Shown piece after piece: positions 52,566-63,003 of a stretch of DNA of 64,000 nt; position 1 is the stretch's first letter, and each line of letters begins with the position of its first letter. The notes under the pieces are model-generated. The model was not told the DNA's origin. It did not search any database and saw nothing but the letters and a program-made list of their open reading frames with translations. The translations under genes were made by a program, and so were the position numbers. This stretch comes from Agrypnia vestita (lineage: Eukaryota; Arthropoda; Insecta; Trichoptera; Phryganeidae), in assembly GCA_016648135.1 (NCBI GenBank), contig JADDOH010000525.1, positions 163,722-227,721 on the forward strand, written 5' to 3'.

Positions 52566-53227
52566 TAGAGTCTCCAAATATACGTGATTCCAACTATTCG
52601 AATATCGAATACTTAATGATAATATATTCTAATATTCGAATATATTCGTAAAATTTTTAAGAAAGGAATTATTTATTTCGGATGATAAATACATTGTATG
52701 TATTTTAAAAAAAAAACACATTAATTGTAGAGATTTTATTTCTTATATTTTTTAAAAATATGTGTTATAAAAAAACAACAAAAAAAATATTGAATTTAGA
52801 AATACAAATTTAAAAAAAAACCAGTATTTTCGTCGACTAAGTATTTGTGAAAGCTAAATATTAAATAATAATAAAAAGCCGTCTTCATCGTTGACAAAAC
52901 AATGTATTATAAGTGGTTATTGTCATAAAACTATAAAGATAAGCAGAAGACATAAAAAAAATCAAATGCAAAAAATGTCCGACAATGGCTTTTACATCTT
53001 TGATGACCGACTTCCATATAGGCGGTAGATACTTCTGGGGGGAAAAAATCGTATACCTGAGTCAATAAATGCTTGCATATGTCTTCCAGGGTTCGTAAAC
53101 CTTTGTTTCCTTTAGAAAAATATTAAAAATCTTATAATATAAATATGAGCGAATACTTTACGAATACTTTTAAAAAAGGCGAATATATTCGGGTTAGAAT
53201 ATTCGAATATTCGGATCGGAGGCTCTA
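52566..53227. mobile_element. TIR element (possible hAT MITE)
   Basis: Left TAGAGTCTCC and right (reverse) TAGAGCCTCC, each followed by repeats of ATTCGAATATTCGAATA-type words that make the ends strongly self-complementary. Flanks GGTGAC and GGTAAC are similar but not a clean duplication. 662 bp, no intact transposase. Confidence 0.6.
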
Positions 53228-54195
53228 GGTAACCTAACGAACGGAAAACGAAAGTGAAAAAAGAGAAACGGGCAGGCAAAATGCTTCCAGAGTATACCAG
53301 CCACAGAGAAGCTTGGACAGAGTTGAAAAAAGTGCGCATCCTGATTGTATGCGAAGATGCTGAGAAATATTTTGAAGGACTCGACAATACCGCTACTGGA
53401 GCAAAATTGCGGACAGGCATCCTTTACTTGTATCAACATGTTGATAGAAACAAACCTCGCATCGATGAAGACGTACTTACTAGAAGTGGTGTTTATTGAT
53501 TTATATTTGAGACGGCAGCGACACGCCGCGTGGCCGTGTTCCGCTCGGACCAGTGCAGGGGGAGCTGACGTCACGGGGCGCCGCCCGGGGTCGTCAGTTG
53601 ATCCACTTCCGGTTCCGGCTGGTGACCGCTGTTTGCTCTCAGTTAAGTTGATAATTAAGGAAGCTGGGGATCCTGCCCGTTCGGCTACAGGCGGAACTGT
53701 CTCCTATATGTGTATCCCAGATGGCCGGGCAACAGTGCTAGCCAAAAATCACGTTACTATGCGATAATCATTCGTGTTTTCGTGAATTTTTGGGCTGATA
53801 TTTTCGATACGTGTTAGAAATTCGGTTCTCAGATGATTGATTAACCGATAATTAGTCCGTCGATTGATCCCTAGAATACTTGATCACCACAGAAATTGAT
53901 CCCCAAAAGTAAGGAATTAGAGGTGCGGGGAATGATGTATCGGAGGACCAATAATCGATGATTTTTTAATTTTTGCAAAAAAAAAAAAAATTTAAAATGA
54001 TACAATATTTACTAATATCCTAAGTGTACTGAACAATTCGAGCCCTCCAAGGAAAAGTATCTAACAGTAATTTTTAGCTGTTCTAGTATTTTGCATATAT
54101 ATGATTAATATTTTACATGGAAGTATTTTTTAAATATAATGTTATGACTTCTTCTTCAAATATAGCAAAATTATTTTGTGGTGACATTATTATAA
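53228..54195. other. Unassigned region with a GC-rich core (53510-53640)
   Basis: Plus frames 53254-53499 (81 codons, MKKEKRAGKMLPEY start) and 53345-53767 (140 codons) overlap a GC-rich stretch (GACGTCACGGGGCGCCGCCC). Neither has a recognisable domain. No second copy in the window. It could be a host exon or CpG-like promoter region. Confidence 0.35.
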
Positions 54196-54198
54196 TTT

Positions 54199-54460
54199 AT
54201 ATAAAATAACTTTGTAAACACCACTTTTTATTGAAAAAAATTCAACATGTTTCGAAGCCAATGGCTTCTTCGTCAGGATAACAAAAATAAAATTTAAAAA
54301 TCGAAGTATAGATAACCAAAATATTAAAAAGTTATATATGGAAAATGAATATTTAAAGTACCTACTTAACATGAAAACTATTTGCAAAAAGGACCTGATT
54401 ATTTATGTTGAATTTTTTTCAATAAAAAAGTGGTGTTTACAAAGTTATTATATATAAATT
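54199..54460 (-). mobile_element. Penelope-derived palindromic copy (family D), internally deleted
   Basis: AAATAACTTTGTAAACACCA with continuation to TTCAACA (54201-54247) is the exact or near-exact complement of 54413-54460. Between them lies one ribozyme and an AT-rich stretch containing (minus) CCTTTTTGCAAATAGTTTTC and TGTTAAGTAGGTACTTTA, which also occur at 61960-62030 behind a GIY-YIG frame. Confidence 0.8.
54241..54281 (-). ncRNA. Hammerhead ribozyme-like motif (family D)
   Basis: Minus strand: TC, CTGACGA, A, perfect stem II GAAGCC/GGCTTC with loop ATT, GAAA, CATGT, T before GAA. Stem III palindrome ACATGT. Stem I is only two pairs. Confidence 0.65.
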
Positions 54461-54837
54461 ATAATGTTATGTCCTACTAAACATGAGATCGAAAAATGAC
54501 GATACGTAGAACTATACGCAGGTATATTGATGGTATGTCTCAATTGTACATACACTCGCATATCTAAAGCGGCAATCATTTGACTGATCTAAATCGTATT
54601 CTACTGGATACTATTACAACCGAACTCTATTATAACTGACTTAAAAATCTGTAACTTCTCTCGCGTACTGTTTGATGACTATCCCGGAATTTTGGTACAA
54701 AAATATGGGCACTCGGAGATAATTACGCTCGGCTTGCCACGAAAATGAAGGTGTGACACTAAAGTACACATCCATCTAACGATATTTACTGGTATTTTAA
54801 AAAATAAATAAAATGATAGTTTATTTATAATTGCTTT

Positions 54838-54920
54838 TTAATTAAGACTGCACTTATTTATAAGGCTCATGATTACGTACGCGGCCCCAATATGGGATTA
54901 CACCTCAACTCCACAAAGAA
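54838..54920 (+). pseudogene. Jockey-type LINE, thumb fragment
   Basis: Plus strand HLFIRLMITYAAPIWDYTST, PQRNK, matching the LIRPIMTYAxPxWG motif of Jockey ORF2. Very short. Confidence 0.5.
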
Positions 54921-55104
54921 ACAAAAATCCCCTCAATAAAGAAACACATCCGACACTTGTCGGAACGTTTTTACTTTTTTTATTCTTTTTAATTTTTTTA
55001 AGGAAAATTAACAACATATTAACATATTAACAAATATAAAATAATGGATTTTAAAATTATGCCAATTACAAATTTTCCACCGAATATAGTAATTTATTAG
55101 AACA

Positions 55105-55613
55105 CAGTTTTATTTGTTAAAGAGTTAAGGTTCTTATTACGTAAGGGAATCTCTGTCACTTCATCAGATTTGACAAGACACAAATCGTATCAACAGAACC
55201 GCATCTTATACTCAGATTAGTGAGGGAGTCCATTGAAATATACAAACATCCCAATTTCATTAGAGATGACAGTTACAAACTATCAAGTATTTGGCGCCCT
55301 GTTCTTACGACATTGATTCAACCCTTGAGAGACGTCGCAGTAAAGTTCGCCGACGTAATAATACATATTGCACACTGGCGACCTCTATTGTAGAAGAAGT
55401 GAACATTCCATAAAAAATATTATTTACACCCTCGAAAGCGGTAATCAGTCCGTCCTCTACCTCCGCGGGTAAAGGTCGTCCTCCTGATGACGTTGAATAA
55501 GAATTCAACGAAACGTCGAAAATCGTTTCTCGGAAAAACACACGGTTCGTATAAGATATCCGCATCCAGTTACAGTTAAATAGTTTTATTTATTAGTTTT
55601 ACATAGTTTATTA
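55105..55613 (+). mobile_element. Penelope-like element (second subfamily), inserted with a 23-bp duplication
   Basis: Flanked by 23-bp direct repeats with one mismatch (55082-55104 and 55614-55636; contain GTAATTTATTAGAACA). Plus strand reads LVRESIEIYKHPNFIRDDSY, KLSSIWRPVL, the segment that follows the GIY-YIG domain in one group of Penelope-like proteins, then about 120 bp later the ribozyme at 55481. Heavily 5'-truncated. Confidence 0.8.
55481..55520 (+). ncRNA. Hammerhead ribozyme, best stem II
   Basis: CTGATGA (55484-55490), C, a perfect seven-pair stem II GTTGAAT/ATTCAAC with loop AAGA, GAAA (55510-55513), CGT, C at 55517 before GA. GUC cleavage triplet. Stem I is weak (two pairs), stem III is ACGU. 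Confidence 0.7.
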
Positions 55614-56022
55614 GAATATGGTAATTTATTAGAACAAATGTGACGTAGAAAATTATTTTTTTAAATTATTTTAACAGCGAGTGTAAAGGGTGGAGAGGAA
55701 TGTGGGACGATAAAATGTACGAATTAGTTTGGGTGCGGTTGTGCAGATATTGTTTGTTTTATGTTTCTTATCGTCGAGTTGAAAATGTCAATGTGGTGAT
55801 AGTTTGTGTTAAATGAATTTGTGGATCTGTACACAAAGGAGTTTTGTTTTGAGTTGGTCTTACAAAAGGGGAGATGAAAATTAGGTGAATGTTTGTTATT
55901 GCGAGTTGGGATGTGGAAAGATGTTCGTTGAAGAAGTTCCGGACTATCAACCAGATTGTGTGTTACGGTGAATAACATCACCATGTCAGCTATGTCTCTT
56001 CGACAAGTTAGAGTTTGCATGT

Positions 56023-56445
56023 CTATGCCGGCATCCCAGGCTACCCAAACCTGTCGATCAACCCACTCCCAGAAGATACAGATTATTCATTTGGCACCAA
56101 CGTTATTGGAGAAATGCGAAAAGCTACTGATCGTGACCGACGCAAGACGCAGTCAACGTACGCGCTCCATACGTACGAGAATAATCGTACGAATTACACA
56201 TTACTGCATATTTTGTATTTTTAATTTATATTTTTATTTTTAATTTTTATACTCATATTTTAATGCTTATACCTGATACTTTCACTGCTTATATCATGTA
56301 TTGTTTATACATGTACCTACTTTATATTCATATATTTTACTGCTTATTTATGATATTGTTTAAGTATATACTTTTTGAATTTTATATAATATTTTTCATG
56401 TAAAAGCCTGTAATGGGCTTATATAAGTAAATAAATAAATACGTA
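56023..56445 (+). mobile_element. LINE 3' end, probable, unknown frame upstream
   Basis: 56400-56441 reads GTAAAAGCCTGTAATGGGCT then a TAAATAAATAAATA tail, like the LINE end at 25690-25736. 56030-56220 holds a frame IPGYPNLSINPLPEDTDYSF, GTNVIGEMRKATDRDRRKTQ that looks protein-like but is not recognised. Confidence 0.45.
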
Positions 56446-56542
56446 CGTAATAATTCGTATCCAAAGTGCGGCTAGCCTAACCATGTCGCACCACAAAGTA
56501 ACTGACCCATCAATTAATGATATTCAAATTAAATCTTTACTA

Positions 56543-57113
56543 TACAGGGTTATTTGTAAAACATTAATATCGCTAATAAAATAATAAGTAAAAACATAAT
56601 AATCGCAGGACTACATTTCTCCCTTGATTATGAGTCGAAAATGTTCAAGCTATTATGACCTAATAGCAATAGTTCAGGAGATATTGGACATCAAAGTCTG
56701 CATTTTTTTTTCAATATTTCTGACTTATTTTTTGTAAAACGTTGGACTATCATTACAGTAATTAATATCGAGTATGAAAAATTCATTCCCTTTAATACAA
56801 GTCAAATAAAAAAATAAAAACCTTCGAACTCCAATTGGAAAACATTCCAATTGGAATTTTTCAGGGTTTTTATCATTTTATTTAACTTGTATTGAAACAA
56901 ATGAATTTTTCATAATCGATATGAGTTACTGTAATTATATTCCAACGTTTTACAAAAAATAAGTCAGAAATATTGAAAAAAAATGCAAACTTTGATGTCG
57001 CATATCTCCTGAACTATTGATAATAGGTCATAATAGCCTAAACATTTTCGACTCATAATCAAGGCAGGAATATAGTCCTGCAAGTTTATTAATGTTTTAC
57101 AAATAACCCTGTA
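56543..57113. mobile_element. Palindromic MITE (TACAGGG family), copy
   Basis: TACAGGGTTATTTGTAAAAC and complement, TA flanks. A 32-bp insertion (CTAATAAAATAATAAGTAAA) sits near the left end; otherwise closest to 15203-15715. Confidence 0.88.
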
Positions 57114-57431
57114 TATAAAAATTACAGTCGATGACCATAATATTTAAAAAAAAATATTCAATATAATATTAGTTAACGCCTTCAGTACACCTAGGTACTG
57201 TTTTATAGAACATCACTTCCTTTACAACTATCATAATAAATTGTGATGTGTATTTTCCCCATATTCCCACGCGGGCCTCGTAATACCCGTATTATTATAA
57301 GATGCCGCCTCAAATATTTACATTTTCTGAGATCTAGATTAACGTTTAATAAATTAATGCAAATTAACATACGTTATAAAAGCATGAATTAATGTTTTAC
57401 TATATTCTGATATAAAGCAATCACTTTGTGG

Positions 57432-57495
57432 TTTGACATATTAAATAAATTAAACACTGACTTTGACATATTAAATAAATTGAACACATTGACTT
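57432..57495. repeat. 31-bp tandem duplication
   Basis: TTTGACATATTAAATAAATT repeated once with a small difference, upstream of the ribozyme at 57660. Confidence 0.85.
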
Positions 57496-57740
57496 TGTCT
57501 CTTGTCTTAATTTGTCTTTCTTTTCCATATATTCGTCGTATCTTTTTCATTCTTTGTACTTGTATATTTTGTCTCTTTTTTCTATGTAATTTATATTTTG
57601 TGTCCCTCGTTATGTTATATATGTGCATTTCTTTGTATTTATTGTTTAGTTCATAATAGTGCCCTGATGAAGCTTGAGTGAAGCGAAACCGGTTGGCATA
57701 TTAACTAATAAATAGTGGTTTTATACAAATTTAACTCGTT
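57496..57740 (+). mobile_element. Penelope-like 3' terminal segment (family E)
   Basis: T-rich stretch (TTTGTCTCTTTTTTCTATGT) leading into the ribozyme, then AACTAATAAATAGTGGTTTT. The layout is that of a Penelope 3' end, but no coding part is attached. Confidence 0.5.
57660..57698 (+). ncRNA. Hammerhead ribozyme, near-ideal
   Basis: TGCC (57660-57663), CTGATGA, A, stem II GCTT/AAGC with loop GAGTG, GAAA, CCGGT (palindromic ACCGGT, three-pair stem III), T at 57694, then GGCA pairing fully with TGCC. All core bases are canonical. Confidence 0.8.
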
Positions 57741-57879
57741 TAATTTATATAATATTTTACTATTTTCACAATTCTCGGTATTTCATTTAATCCACACCTT
57801 TTACGCCACAGCCAGCAAAACATTCACTTTTGATTAGTTTAAATGAAAATAAATCTTTAGAATGATACAATTGAATATG

Positions 57880-58290
57880 AATAACATACAAAATATTGTC
57901 ATAATACTTCACTCACCGCTTCTCGATGCAAACCATAAATACTTTATAGCTTCCACGCTCATACCCACCAAACAAACACCCATTGTCCTTCAACACGTTT
58001 CCCGCGATTATACTTTCTCTTTCGAAATGTGGATTCGTCGATTTCGACAGTTTTTCCTACTCCACCAATTTTATTTTTATTCACAATAAAAGCTAAAACT
58101 CTAAAACTAATAATAATAAAATCTAAAACTCTAAAACTAATAATAAAAACTCCTTCTCGACAAAACGAGGCCCAATCGACGGTCGTATGGGAAGACATGT
58201 TTAACTCGAACATTGCAAAAGACAAAAGAAGCATTGGTCCACAAATTTGCGAATCTCAAAATTTCAAAAATTGGTAACTTTTACCGCTCA
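57880..58290 (-). pseudogene. Merlin (IS1595-like) DNA transposon transposase, decayed
   Basis: The minus strand reads ELNMSSHTTVDWASFCREGV, then an internal 29-bp tandem duplication (IISFRVLDFI / IISFRVLAFI), then GKTVEIDESTFRKRKYNRGK, RVEGQWVF and, after a frameshift, GGYERGSYKVFMVCIEKR. VEIDESxFxKRKYNRGxRVEGQWVFGG is the hallmark of the IS1595/ISXO2-like DDE domain found in Merlin. The second half of the catalytic domain is missing. Confidence 0.8.
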
Positions 58291-58346
58291 AAATCTAAAT
58301 GAGACACACAAACCACAACTTTTTTTTTGTATTTCACTTTATTTAA

Positions 58347-58915
58347 CAGGTCGGATGCCGGCCGTACGTAACGCGAAATCTACCCTGTCTGCCGCGCAAT
58401 TTCGCGAACGATTGCTGTTTTTGAGACACTTTTTTGTGATGGTTAAATTCATGTAAAAATCAACAATAATCGTCAAGAAGTTGCAGTTCTGGTTTCTCAA
58501 TATACAGACTTCAATAATTATCTATATTTCAATAATCACTTATTCATTAATTTTGAAAATAAATAACGAAATTTAATATAAAATAAAACCATGGAAGCAA
58601 TAACACTAAATATATTTATTGTATTTCAATATTTTCGTTCTAAATATATCTAATAATATAAAAATACTTAATTTTAACACTTTTTTAACGGACAAATAAC
58701 ACAATTAATTTGCGGTTCGAAGACGACATTTGGACTGATTTTTTGTCCAGTTTTCGCAGCAAATGAGTTTACTTGAAAAATAGAACCCGTTCATTCATTC
58801 AAAAACTTGAGATAAAACCAAAAATAATCTTTAAAAACCCATAAACGCAGGTAAAATAGGCCGAATTTGCATACGTGTCTAGGGAGCGCAGATCTACGCT
58901 CCGGCACCCGACCGG
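58347..58915. mobile_element. piggyBac-type MITE, copy 2 (TTAA flanks)
   Basis: CAGGTCGGATGCCGG at the left, CCGGTCGGGTGCCGG (reverse) at the right, TTAA at 58343-58346 and 58916-58919. 569 bp. Lacks the LINE tail present in copy 1. Confidence 0.85.
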
Positions 58916-58919
58916 TTAA

Positions 58920-59445
58920 ACAGTACCACCCGTTTCCATTCGACGGACCTTCTTTGTGATCGGGCGCGATGCTACGCCGAAAAAAAGTCCCGGGGAAAAG
59001 GGAACAGAATATCGTACACTACTGTAAGAATGAGTATGTTATTTTAGTCACCGTGACTTTAAATTACCTGATTTTTACGTGATTACTTGATTATGTGATT
59101 TGTTGTCTGTTTCAATGCAATATTTGCTACATATGAAAGTCGGCTAGTATGGGAATAACGTGTCTATATTATAATACGTCAATGGTTACAGTGACGTTAT
59201 GCATTTCCTTTATGTAACAAGAACTCTAGTAATTCATTTAAACCCTTGCTCTAAACACTAACGACTGCCAGTATCAAGTTTCATATATCAAAGTACACAA
59301 TACATGTAGAACAGAAATCAGCATAAACTGCGCACAATTTCGATGGCTGTGGAACTGCGCTAGGCTAAATCCAAGTTCATGGTCCCATCGCATATACAAT
59401 AAAAATAAGTATTACACTATATTATTGAATGTGTTAGTAACAGAA
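58920..59445. other. Unassigned
   Basis: No frame or repeat match; slightly more GC-rich at 58930-59000. Confidence 0.45.
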
Positions 59446-59449
59446 TGTT

Positions 59450-59738
59450 TAAATAATAAGTATTAAATAAGATATTACATTTTAAAGTTTAGAAAAATGT
59501 ACCGTATATTTTGACATTTCATATGCAATATCTGAGGAAAAATGTGTAAATCCTAGACAATGTATAAGTTTACATGACAAATTTATATTTTTGTAGACGA
59601 AATAAATTTGATGAATAGCTTTTTCTTTTATATATCCTTTTCCATGGTTCTTAAAGTAATGACTGACATTCAAAATGTACCTATGGTAAAATTTTCGAAA
59701 CTCTTAAGTATAATATCTTATTCAATACTTATTATTTA
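59450..59738. repeat. Inverted-repeat element, about 55-bp arms
   Basis: AAATAATAAGTATTAAATAA (59450 on) pairs with 59711-59738, extending imperfectly to ATGTAC / GTACCTATGG. The layout is like the Penelope palindromes, but no ribozyme core is visible. Confidence 0.6.
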
Positions 59739-59805
59739 AGCGTTAATTATCTTTCGTTTTGTAATTAGGACATTCAATAATGTAGTGAAACACTTATTTT
59801 CATTA

Positions 59806-60334
59806 TACAGGGTGTACCAGAGCTAGCGGCAGAAACTTTACCGGTAGATTCCTGCCTATGTTATGAGTCTAAAATTTTCAAGCAACCATGGCCTAATATG
59901 AATAGATATGGAGATATGCAATATCAAAGTTCGCATTTTTGTCAATGTTTCTTACTTATTTTTTGGAAAAAAGTTGAACTATCATTACAGTAATTTACAT
60001 CGATTACGAAAAATTCATTTGCTTTAATACAAGTCGAATAAAATAATAAAAACCTTGGAAAAAATTTTAAAAGTTATTTTTTACAAGGTTTTCATCAATT
60101 TATTTAAGTTGTATTGAAGCAAATGAATTTTTCATAATCGATATAAGTTACTGTAATGATAGTTCAATTTTTTGCAAAAAATAAGTCAGAAATATTGAAA
60201 AAAAATGCAAACTTTGATATTACATGTCTCCATAACTATTGATATCAGTTGATGGTTGCTTGAAGATTTTACACTCGTAACATAGGCAGGAATCTACCGG
60301 CCAAGTTTCTGCTGCTAGGTCTGGCACACCTGCA
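59806..60334. mobile_element. Palindromic MITE (TACAGGGTG subfamily), copy
   Basis: TACAGGGTGTACCAGAGCTA and complement (right tip CACCTGCA), TA flanks. Nearly identical layout to 34332-34862. Confidence 0.88.
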
Positions 60335-60970
60335 TATACAATGGGACCATGATCTTGGATTATGCCCTGCGCTACCAGTATTTAAAAAATATTGCATACC
60401 TCCGCAACATCGCAATCGGACAGAAGCGTGAAATGAACTAAATGTCAGAACGTGAACTCGATTCCCATGGTATCAAAAGTTCGAAATGTAACGTCGTTCA
60501 TTATTTCACTTCACTTTGAGGAGAGTCAACATAGTGCAACACTTTTTTGTAAAATAAATTGCAACAACCATTCCGGCCAGACGGCTCGTAGACCGCGCAA
60601 CGTCAGCGCCATTAAAAACAGAAACAACGCGCCATCTGGCGGCGCGAGTATAGCGCCATCTAGATATCGCACTGAAAATAAATCTCTAGAGTCGCTCTGG
60701 GAACGCGGTGGACTCGCACGAACAGAGCGCGAGATTAAAAAAATATCCGACTGAAAATAATTATACCGGAATTCAACCGATACGACCGGGAGATTTATAC
60801 CGAGAACGAGCTTAAGTTCACAGTAACAACAGGCAAAATTGGCGATTGAAGGCGAAAAAAGGCGAATTGAAGCGATTATTAACATTAGAATGCATAATAA
60901 AAATAGAGAACGTCGAAAATATATTATTATGTTAGAAATTCTTACATTATACTTCTTCTTATAATCATTA
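60335..60970. other. Unassigned, GC-rich around 60560-60740
   Basis: Contains GCGCCATCTGGCGGCGCG and, 18 bp later, GCGCCATCTAG. Frame 60452-60754 has no domain. Confidence 0.4.
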
Positions 60971-60972
60971 TA

Positions 60973-61513
60973 ACGTCATCTCGCGGCTGGACAATTGTAA
61001 CTCAATTTATGCAGGACAGCCTAGGACTCGGCTCGACAGACTTCGGTGATGAATGCTGCGGCGAGGCTTATATTCAAGGCATCAAAGTTCTCGCGGATAT
61101 CCTCAATGCTGAAGCAGCTACATTGGCTTCGCCTGCCGGAGCGGATAAATTTCAAACTCTTTGATGGTGTGCAAAAGTCTTCAAAGAAAAGCACCGCAAT
61201 ATTTGATCGACCTCTGCATCCCAGACAATGTCACTGGAAGACGGCTCACACTGCGGTCAGCTAAATCGGAGGCACTCTGCAGGCTGGTGGTACCAAGGAG
61301 ACCTGGAGCCATCAAGTTTGCGGAACGTGCTTTCAGCTATGCGGGCCCAGCTATGTGGAATCAGCTGCCTCCAATGTTGCGATCTATGGAGAACCAGGAA
61401 CTCTTCAAGAAGAGCCTAAAAACTCATTTTTTCGGGATGTCGCACCTGTAAAGCGTCCTTAAAGTGTCTCTTACGCAAAAATGGCGCTAAATAAATTAAC
61501 ATAAACATAAACA
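60973..61513 (+). mobile_element. CR1/L2-type LINE, 5'-truncated, second copy
   Basis: Same family as 26934-27607: LKQLHWLRLPERINFKL, VCKSLQRKAPQYLIDLCIPD, PGAIKFAERAFSYAGPAMWN, QLPPMLRSM. The 96-codon frame 61161-61451 keeps the C-terminus open. Ends GGCGCTAAATAAATTAACAT and a TAAACA tail. Confidence 0.85.
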
Positions 61514-61559
61514 TTCTTCAAAAACAGCAAAATAATTTTGTGGTGACATTATTAATATA

Positions 61560-62155
61560 ATTAATAAAAAATAACCTAGTTTTCACCGCTTTTGTATTGA
61601 AAAATATCAACATGTTTCAGAGCCCATAGCCCCTTCGTAAATAATAAATTTAAAACATACATATTAAATAATAAGGATACCTAAGGATATTTTTTGTTAA
61701 ATTGGCTGTTTATAAATTGATTTGTAATGATAGTGATTCTTTTTATATAGGAAAAACGTGTAGAAATGTTGAAGTTAGAGTTAAGGTGTTTAAATAGTAA
61801 TAATTATTCCGAATGTTCTAACCACCTTTGGACTATGGATCATTCTTTTGATATTAATAAGGGTTTACAAATTTTACATACTACTTATACAGAATCATAG
61901 TTTGATAAATAAGAAATTTTGGAAATAAAAAAAGCATTAATAGTGAATTGAATATTTTAAATAACCAGGTTCTTTTTACAAATTGTTGTCTTTTAAATTT
62001 ATTTTCATGTTAAGTAGGTACTTTATTATTATTATTTTTTAAATATTTTGATTGCCTATACTTCGATTTTTGAATTTAATTTTGTTAGTATACAATTGTA
62101 TTCTGTTGATATTTTTCAATATAAAAATGGTGAAAACTAAGTTTACTTTTATTAA
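61560..62155 (+). pseudogene. Penelope-like element (family D) with GIY-YIG remnant and inverted ends
   Basis: Outer arms: 61570-61612 (TAACCTAGTTTTCACCGC) and 62107-62150 are inverted repeats. Inside on the plus strand, a frame reads VYKLICNDSDSFYIGKTCRN and VEVRVKVF, a GIY-YIG core with the first Gly lost, then NHLWTMDHSFDINKGLQIL. The left arm holds a decayed outward ribozyme; at the right arm the ribozyme position is replaced by AGTATACAATTGTATTC. Confidence 0.75.
61604..61645 (-). ncRNA. Decayed hammerhead-like motif (family D)
   Basis: GAAACATGTT and a partial stem II remain, but CTGACGA is now TTTACGA. Confidence 0.5.
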
Positions 62156-62159
62156 TTAC

Positions 62160-63000
62160 CTTACGTTACACTTTTAAATTATATTAAATATTTAAATACA
62201 TATACAAAACTTCACTGAATTTCATTTATAATTTTCGACAGATTGTCAACAGGTCATTAATGCTGGTGATGTTCATGTAATTGTGAAGATTACTTTTTAT
62301 TTCTAAGTGAAAATTTAATTTAATTCGAAGTGTTTTTTGCAACCCTATCTAAAATTTATAAGATTTTAGTCCAAAAATAACACTCGAACCCTTGCGTCTC
62401 CAATCAGTTGGGGTGTTCCAGCTCTGACTACCTACTGAATCTAAACACAGTTAATTCGTTCCCGGATAGTTAGAAATTGGCCATAATTCGAAATTTTTAA
62501 AACCCACATGTCCCAAAACGTTAAGTAGATTCGAATATACCGGTAATTCTTAACAATCGATTTTTTTGCGAGTGAAAACAATATATATGTCAATACCGGG
62601 TACTTTAGTAACTAAAATATCGCGATCTTTGTGTTAGCATAATAAATATTGCGTTTTCCAAATGATTTATTGAAATATGCAAAAATACAGACGTTTCTCA
62701 AAAAATTAATTCTTTTTTTTCATGAGCTTAATGATTTTTGGTGAATTTCGCATCGCGTCGCAATTTATTTGTATTTTAAATTTCTAATTGGCGGGGTTCT
62801 GCATAAATCTAAATGTTTTTTTTTTGATCCTTTGAATTTCTAATCTAACATGCCAGGTGCCGTTATATTTATGTTAGAAGCGTGTACAGAGACGTCCTCA
62901 AAGCGAATCTGGTGAATTGAGGAGTGGCGTCTCCAGATCAAACCCATCATCTTTTTCAGTATCGTGCTGGTTAAAGCAATTAGCATTATTCCTTAATATT
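62160..63000. other. Unassigned AT-rich DNA
   Basis: No frame, terminal repeat or element tail recognised. Confidence 0.45.
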
Positions 63001-63003
63001 TTT

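Larger units (their letters stand above)
54930..56022 (-). pseudogene. Jockey-like LINE C-terminus and 3' UTR, split by a Penelope insertion
   Basis: The minus frame 56022-55724 reads QTLTCRRDIADMVMLFTVTH, NLVDSPELLQRTSFHIPTR, HHIDIFNSTIRNIKQTIS and stops at PHPN. The 3' UTR shares TCGTCCCACATTCC and GTAATTGGCATAATTTTAAA with 17640-17770. It is interrupted at 55105-55613. 5'-truncated near 56022. Confidence 0.8.

Noticed and set aside
55305..55565. 86-codon minus-strand frame
   Set aside because: It is antisense to the Penelope remnant and ribozyme; the plus strand carries the recognisable protein.
56445..56485. Second Harbinger terminus (GCTAGCCTAA)
   Set aside because: Resembles the end at 741, but no matching opposite end or internal Harbinger sequence was found.
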